DNA from: a bacterium
GTDB taxonomy: Bacteria > UBA9089 > CG2-30-40-21 > SBAY01
NCBI GenBank assembly: GCA_030018635.1
Contig: JASEHU010000051.1
Location: 1-10,406, forward strand
Length of the DNA stretch: 10,406 nucleotides
Reading direction: 5' to 3'
The notes under the pieces were generated by a model. It ran no database searches. It was not told the origin of the DNA and saw only the letters and a program-made list of their open reading frames with translations. Shown in pieces: positions 6,593 to 10,406 of this stretch (positions are counted from its first letter, which is position 1; the number at the start of each line of letters is the position of its first letter). A program made the position numbers and the translations under genes.

Positions 6593-6793
6593 GGGTGCGT
6601 GTAAAATTTGTGGGTAAAGTGTAAAAGCGAGGGATTATTCATTGCAAATTTATCATTGCAAAGTGTAAATTTTAAATTTAAAATGCTAAATTTGCAATAA
6701 CGAGGCAAGCCTCTCAAAATGAATTTATCCTCCTATCTCCATATCCCCCTTCTTACAGATGAAAAAGGTTACCCACTTTTATTACACGCACCC
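6593..6793. mobile_element. MITE-like non-autonomous element, 201 bp
   Basis: The ends are inverted repeats of 25 bp (6593-6617 and 6769-6793) with 21 identical positions: a perfect 12-bp GGGTGCGTGTAA at the tip and a perfect GTGGGTAA inside. The element is flanked by GGTTGAAGG on both sides, as expected of a 9-bp target duplication. Inside are a second inverted pair, ATTGCAAATTTA (6641-6652) with TAAATTTGCAAT (6687-6698), and a 16-bp perfect palindrome ATTTTAAATTTAAAAT (6669-6684). There is no coding sequence, so movement would need a transposase from elsewhere. I cannot assign the insertion-sequence family from the ends alone. Confidence 0.75.
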
Positions 6794-6802
6794 GGTTGAA
6801 GG
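6794..6802. repeat. 9-bp direct repeat, right (probable target-site duplication)
   Basis: This is the second copy of GGTTGAAGG, immediately after the right terminal inverted repeat. A further GGTTGAAGG at 6838-6846 belongs to the host repeat, so the word is not unique here. The exact abutment at both ends is what supports a duplication. Confidence 0.75.
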
Positions 6803-6929
6803 TTATTAGGCTGAAGGCTGAAGGTAGGAAGAGAAAGGTTGAAGGCTGCCCTTCCTACCTTCAGCCTAACAGCCTTCAGCCTTCTTTATCCATAATTTCA
6901 ACTATCCAGTTTTAAAGGGGTCAAATTCG

Positions 6930-8318
6930 ATGCCTTTAAATATGTTAAATGATACCATTGCCGCCATTTCTACCCCTGTAGGTGAAGGTGGGATTGGGAT
7001 TATCAGATTAAGTGGGCAAAAGGCTATTGAGATAGCGGAGAAGATATTTGAAGGGAAGGATAGGGTATCCAATTTTCTAACCCATACCATTCATTATGGC
7101 CGAATAATTGACCCGACTACCTCTGAGATTCTTGATACCGTGCTTCTTTCAATAATGCTTGCCCCAAAAACCTACACCTGTGAGGATATAGTCGAGATAA
7201 ATGCCCATGGGGGGATTATCCAATTAAACAGGATTTTGGAGACGGTTTTATCCTCAGGGGCACGATTGGCACAACCCGGGGAATTCACTAAACGGGCATT
7301 CTTAAACGGCAGAATCGATTTATCCCAGGCAGAGGCAGTAGTTGAATTAATCCGTGCCAAAACAGACCTATCCGCTAAATTTGCCCTCTCACAACTCACA
7401 GGCAGTCTTTACCAACAAATATCCAGCCTGCGACAAACAATTATTTCTTTATTAGCCGAATTAGAGGTAAGTATTGATTTTTATGAAGAGGATATTGAGT
7501 TAATCACGCTTGAAGAAGTCCAGCAAAGATTGAATAAAATCAGTCTGGAAATCAAGAAATTGATTGAGACGGCTAAGTATGGTCGGATTTTACAACAAGG
7601 TGTGATTACTACGATTGTCGGTCGCCCTAATGTCGGCAAATCAAGTTTGTTAAACACATTAGTAGGCAAACCAAGGGCAATTGTAACCCATGTTCCAGGA
7701 ACCACACGAGATACAATCGAGGAAATGATTGATATTGAAGGTATCCCATTGAAGGTAATAGATACCGCCGGATTACGGCATACCGTGGATATTGTGGAAG
7801 AAGAAGGTGTTCGACGGGCAAAGGAAGCTCTGAATCAAGCAGATCTGGTTATCTTTGTTATCGATGGTTCCGTACCTCTGACGGTGGATGATATAAGAAT
7901 TATGGAGGAATTAAAAGCCAAAGAGGCAATATTGGTCATTAATAAGTGTGATTTACCATCTCGGGTTAATGTCCCTGAGGTAGCAAAACATCTTCCTTCC
8001 AAACCAATTATAAACCTTTCTGTAACTAAAGGAAGTGGTTTAAATCAGTTAAAGCAAACCATAAAAGGGATATTTTTTGCCGGTAAACTTCTATCTACGG
8101 ATGAGATTATCATTACTAATCTCAGACATAAAGAGGCACTTGCGTCTGCATTCGAAAACATAAATTCAGCCATAAAGGGTATTGGGGCGAATCTCTCTTT
8201 TGAATTCATAGCCATAGACTTACGGGAATTGCTTGATAATCTCGGGTTAATCGTAGGTGAGACCGTTACTGAAGACATCCTGAATGAAATATTCTCTAAT
8301 TTTTGTATAGGGAAATAA
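6930..8318 (+). CDS. mnmE: tRNA uridine-5-carboxymethylaminomethyl modification GTPase MnmE
   Basis: This 462-residue protein is MnmE (TrmE), the GTPase that works with MnmG to modify the wobble uridine (U34) of certain tRNAs, using a folate-derived one-carbon unit. The N-terminal folate-binding domain covers about 1-120, with DTIAAISTPVGEGGIGIIRLSG near the start and PGEFTKRAFLNGR at 116-128. A helical domain surrounds an inserted G domain: G1 GRPNVGKSS (231-239), G2 GTTRD (257-261), G3 DTAG (278-281), G4 NKCD (338-341) and a probable G5 near 364-368. The C-terminus is the canonical FCIGK with catalytic C459. The first ATG (6930) is preferred over 6942 because AAAGGGG (6914-6920) sits nine bases before it. 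The partner mnmG is not next door: the following gene is convergent, 20 bp away. Confidence 0.97.
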   Translation: MPLNMLNDTIAAISTPVGEGGIGIIRLSGQKAIEIAEKIFEGKDRVSNFLTHTIHYGRIIDPTTSEILDTVLLSIMLAPKTYTCEDIVEINAHGGIIQLNRILETVLSSGARLAQPGEFTKRAFLNGRIDLSQAEAVVELIRAKTDLSAKFALSQLTGSLYQQISSLRQTIISLLAELEVSIDFYEEDIELITLEEVQQRLNKISLEIKKLIETAKYGRILQQGVITTIVGRPNVGKSSLLNTLVGKPRAIVTHVPGTTRDTIEEMIDIEGIPLKVIDTAGLRHTVDIVEEEGVRRAKEALNQADLVIFVIDGSVPLTVDDIRIMEELKAKEAILVINKCDLPSRVNVPEVAKHLPSKPIINLSVTKGSGLNQLKQTIKGIFFAGKLLSTDEIIITNLRHKEALASAFENINSAIKGIGANLSFEFIAIDLRELLDNLGLIVGETVTEDILNEIFSNFCIGK

Positions 8319-8338
8319 AGGAAGGAGAAAGGCAATAA

Positions 8339-10406
8339 TTAATGGGATTTGTGTTCTTCCTTTGGAAGATGATGTGTTTCTTCTGGAACATGATGTGTTG
8401 CTTCGGAAGGATGATGTGTTTCTTCTGGTTTTTCGATGACTGCTTTAGGTTTTTCTTCTATTTTATATATCTTTTGGACATCAGATAGTCCCTGGACAGA
8501 TTTCAACTCTTCTAAGTTAAAAACCCTATTAAGGTTATCATAGGCAGGTTTATTTTCTCCGTTGGCTAATGAGGCAAATTCTAATGCCTGCCAATACGAA
8601 GTCAGTGCCTTTTGTCCTCCTTCCTGGAGTTCGGTCATTACCCCTAAATTATTATGAATCAAACTTATTTGTTGACAAATTTCCCTTTTCTCCTGTAGTC
8701 GAACACCTGCTTTGAGCTTTTCTTTATAAAAATCCATCAAATTCCCATATATTTGTTTTGCCTGGTCAAAATTATGTAACTGAACTTGTGTAGTAGCCAG
8801 ATTAAACTTAATCGTCGGGGCATCTCCTAAGTCTTCCCATATTTTAAGGGATTTGTCAAATTGATTTGTTTTGTATAGAGAAACCCCTGAATTATATTTT
8901 ATCTGAGGTGAATTTCGACCATTTTTCAAGGCATTCGTATAGGAGATAGCCGCTGGACTATAGGCATTCAAATTATAATAATAAACATTCCCCATCCCTT
9001 CATGTGCCTCACCATTTTTGGGATTACTAATCGAGGCTTTACGAAATCTAAGAAGTGCCTTGTCATATATTTTTTTATCATAGTAAGTTTTGCCTAATAG
9101 GACATAAGGTTTATCATAATCAGGATTATATTTTATTGTTTTTTCAAGCTCTTGTATCGCCTCATTTACCTTGTGTTCTTTAAGTAATAACATGGACAAG
9201 GAAAATCTCGCTCGACCATGGTTGGGATAATGTTTCAGGACGCGATTAAAAACATCTACTGAGGTGGTTAAATCGCCTTTCTTCAAGTAAATATTCCCTA
9301 TATCCGTTAAATCATCAGGGTAATATAGATGTTTCTCTTTTGTAATCTGGTATAAATAGCGATGGATACTTAATGCATCACGATATTTACCCGTATGGGC
9401 TAAGGCATGTTGATAAAGGGAAAGGGCAGATACATCCTTTTTATTTATTGCCAGGGCGTATTTTAGGCATTTAATTGCCCCTTGAGGTCGTGAAGTTAAA
9501 AGTAATACCTTTGATAAATTCACATAAGCAGGTATATTTTGAGGATGTTTCTTTAAAATCTCTTCGCACATCTCCTCACTCTTTTTTAGGTCACCTTTTT
9601 TAATATAGAGATTAACAAGATTATTTTTAGAAACAGGGTCAGTTGGAGCTATTCGGGCAGCTTCATTAAATTTTCCCTCTGCCTTTTTATAATCCTTTAT
9701 TTTTAAATAAGCCAGCCCAAAACGGTTATAAGCATCAACCTGCGCTGCTTTTAATCGAGTAGAATTTAATCCTTCCTTGAATTCCTCTTCTGCTTTATTA
9801 AAATCTTTCGTTTGAATGTAACTTAATCCTGCGTTGAAATGTTTATACGGCATGTAGAAAAATAAATATGTAGGATAACTTAATGAAAAAATAGTAGTTA
9901 CCCCAATCCCTAACAGGAGAATTTTTAACCCCTTTTTTAAAAATGGTGTTATAGGAATTTTTTCTTTTTTGGGCTTTGGGATTTTTGGGGCTGGAATTGG
10001 CTTTACCTTCTTTTCCTTTACCTTTTTTTCTTTAGCTTCTTTAGCGAGTGTTTCTGTGATGATTCTCTCACGAATCTCTTCTTCATCAGGAATTATTTTA
10101 TCCTTAAGTTGTTCTGGCTGTTCTGTCACTGGGACTTCTTCCTTGACCTCCTCAACCAGCTCTTCAAGAGGTTGTTCTTCAACTACGGCTTCCTCTGGCT
10201 TTTCCTCAGGAATTATTTTATCCTCAAGTTGTTCTGGCTGTTCTGTCACTGGGACTTCTTCCTTGACCTCCTCGAGCAACTCTTCAAGAGGTTGTTCTTC
10301 AACTACGGCTTCCTCTGCCTTCTCCTCGGGAGTTATTTTATCCTCAAGTTGTTCTGGCTGTTCTGTCACTGGGACTTCTTCCTTGACCTCCTCGAGCAAC
10401 TCTTCA
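8339..10406 (-). CDS. Membrane-anchored TPR protein with Glu/Pro-rich repeats and His-rich tail (N-terminus beyond window)
   Basis: The reading frame is open to the right edge. The first start-like codon in it (TTG at 10399-10397) is an ordinary leucine inside the tandem repeat, so the true start lies outside. Residue numbers count from that leucine. Residues 1-100 are acidic 40-residue repeats (EEVKEEVPVTEQPEQL type). A Lys/Pro-rich stretch follows (about 125-158), then one membrane segment (about 159-183). About ten degenerate tetratricopeptide units span roughly 184-625, for example AYNRFGLAYLKIKDYKKAEG. The tail (646-686) is rich in His, Pro and Glu. The basic stretch before the membrane segment suggests the acidic repeats are cytoplasmic and the TPR part periplasmic. 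TPR arrays scaffold protein complexes, but the partner is unknown and no catalytic motif is seen. It converges on mnmE with a 20-bp gap and no obvious terminator. Confidence 0.85.
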   Translation of the reverse strand, partial: EELLEEVKEEVPVTEQPEQLEDKITPEEKAEEAVVEEQPLEELLEEVKEEVPVTEQPEQLEDKIIPEEKPEEAVVEEQPLEELVEEVKEEVPVTEQPEQLKDKIIPDEEEIRERIITETLAKEAKEKKVKEKKVKPIPAPKIPKPKKEKIPITPFLKKGLKILLLGIGVTTIFSLSYPTYLFFYMPYKHFNAGLSYIQTKDFNKAEEEFKEGLNSTRLKAAQVDAYNRFGLAYLKIKDYKKAEGKFNEAARIAPTDPVSKNNLVNLYIKKGDLKKSEEMCEEILKKHPQNIPAYVNLSKVLLLTSRPQGAIKCLKYALAINKKDVSALSLYQHALAHTGKYRDALSIHRYLYQITKEKHLYYPDDLTDIGNIYLKKGDLTTSVDVFNRVLKHYPNHGRARFSLSMLLLKEHKVNEAIQELEKTIKYNPDYDKPYVLLGKTYYDKKIYDKALLRFRKASISNPKNGEAHEGMGNVYYYNLNAYSPAAISYTNALKNGRNSPQIKYNSGVSLYKTNQFDKSLKIWEDLGDAPTIKFNLATTQVQLHNFDQAKQIYGNLMDFYKEKLKAGVRLQEKREICQQISLIHNNLGVMTELQEGGQKALTSYWQALEFASLANGENKPAYDNLNRVFNLEELKSVQGLSDVQKIYKIEEKPKAVIEKPEETHHPSEATHHVPEETHHLPKEEHKSH
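8368..8428. repeat. Short direct repeat coding for the His-rich tail
   Basis: The 19-bp word GATGATGTGTTTCTTCTGG occurs at 8368-8386 and 8410-8428, 42 bp (14 codons) apart. A partial copy (ATGATGTGTTGCTTC) lies between them at about 8390-8404. On the minus strand these encode EETHH, EATHH and EETHH units, so the tail appears to have grown by duplication of a short codon block. Confidence 0.8.
10087..10406. repeat. 120-bp in-frame tandem repeat
   Basis: The sequence repeats with an exact 120-bp period: 10087-10206, 10207-10326 and a partial copy from 10327 to the window edge. Copies differ by only a few bases, for example around TCAACCAGC versus TCGAGCAAC. Each unit encodes 40 residues rich in Glu, Val and Pro in the TPR protein. 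The array probably continues past the right edge. Confidence 0.95.

Larger units (their letters stand above)
6577..6890. repeat. Older inverted repeat of GGCTGAAGG words, interrupted by a 201-bp element
   Basis: The right arm (about 6851-6890) reads on the minus strand as TAAAGAAGGCTGAAGG, then CTGTTAGGCTGAAGG, then TAGGAAG. The left arm has the same order but is split: TAAAGGAAGGTTGAAGG lies at about 6576-6592, and after the 201-bp insert the arm resumes at 6794 as GGTTGAAGGTTATTAGGC, continuing to TAGGAAG near 6831. Removing the insert and one 9-bp copy restores an arm collinear with the right arm, apart from one extra CTGAAGG word. The central loop is about 6832-6850. With the insert this explains most of the 354-bp gap between jag and mnmE. 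No gene is seen there. Confidence 0.85.

Noticed and set aside
10397..10399. TTG at 10399 as the true start of the TPR protein
   Set aside because: It is a leucine codon in the repeat unit, the frame stays open to the edge (preceded by two Glu codons), and the equivalent codon recurs 120 bp away. The gene is truncated by the window.

Overview
The window looks like a piece of a diderm (Gram-negative-type) bacterial chromosome of moderate to low GC. The block rnpA-yidD-yidC-jag-mnmE is the conserved bacterial set often found near the replication origin, and YidC carries the large periplasmic domain of Gram-negative insertases. The aromatic pathway genes are of the 'archaeal' type: ADH synthase plus type II 3-dehydroquinate synthase. 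This combination, together with many palindromic intergenic repeats, suits a deep-branching or uncultivated lineage. I cannot name the phylum from sequence alone.

Layout. Positions 82-3134 (minus strand) form a three-gene operon transcribed leftward from a good sigma70-type promoter (3178-3206): 2-amino-3,7-dideoxy-D-threo-hept-6-ulosonate synthase, then an AT-rich gene coding for a response-regulator receiver fused to a probable retropepsin-like aspartic protease domain, then 3-dehydroquinate synthase II. The two enzymes catalyse successive steps that replace AroF/G/H and AroB at the entry to the shikimate pathway. The protein between them is the most unusual gene of the window.

Positions 3135-3449 are a divergent promoter region. 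A 150-bp inverted repeat lies between the leftward promoter and a perfect-consensus rightward promoter (TTGACA, 17 bp, TATAAT). Rightward from 3450 lie rnpA (RNase P protein), yidD and yidC (membrane protein insertion), jag (KH/R3H RNA-binding protein) and mnmE (tRNA wobble-uridine modification GTPase). rpmH is missing upstream of rnpA, and mnmG does not follow mnmE.

Almost every gap of this block holds a different palindromic repeat built of short iterated words: yidD-yidC (4048-4189), yidC-jag (5811-5917) and jag-mnmE (6577-6890). The last is a composite. A 201-bp MITE-like element (6593-6793) with 25-bp imperfect terminal inverted repeats and a 9-bp direct repeat at its ends sits inside one arm of an older palindrome.

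Positions 8339-10406 (minus strand, convergent with mnmE, open at the right edge) encode a membrane-anchored TPR protein. It has a Glu/Pro-rich 40-residue tandem repeat before the membrane segment and a His-rich tail at the C-terminus.
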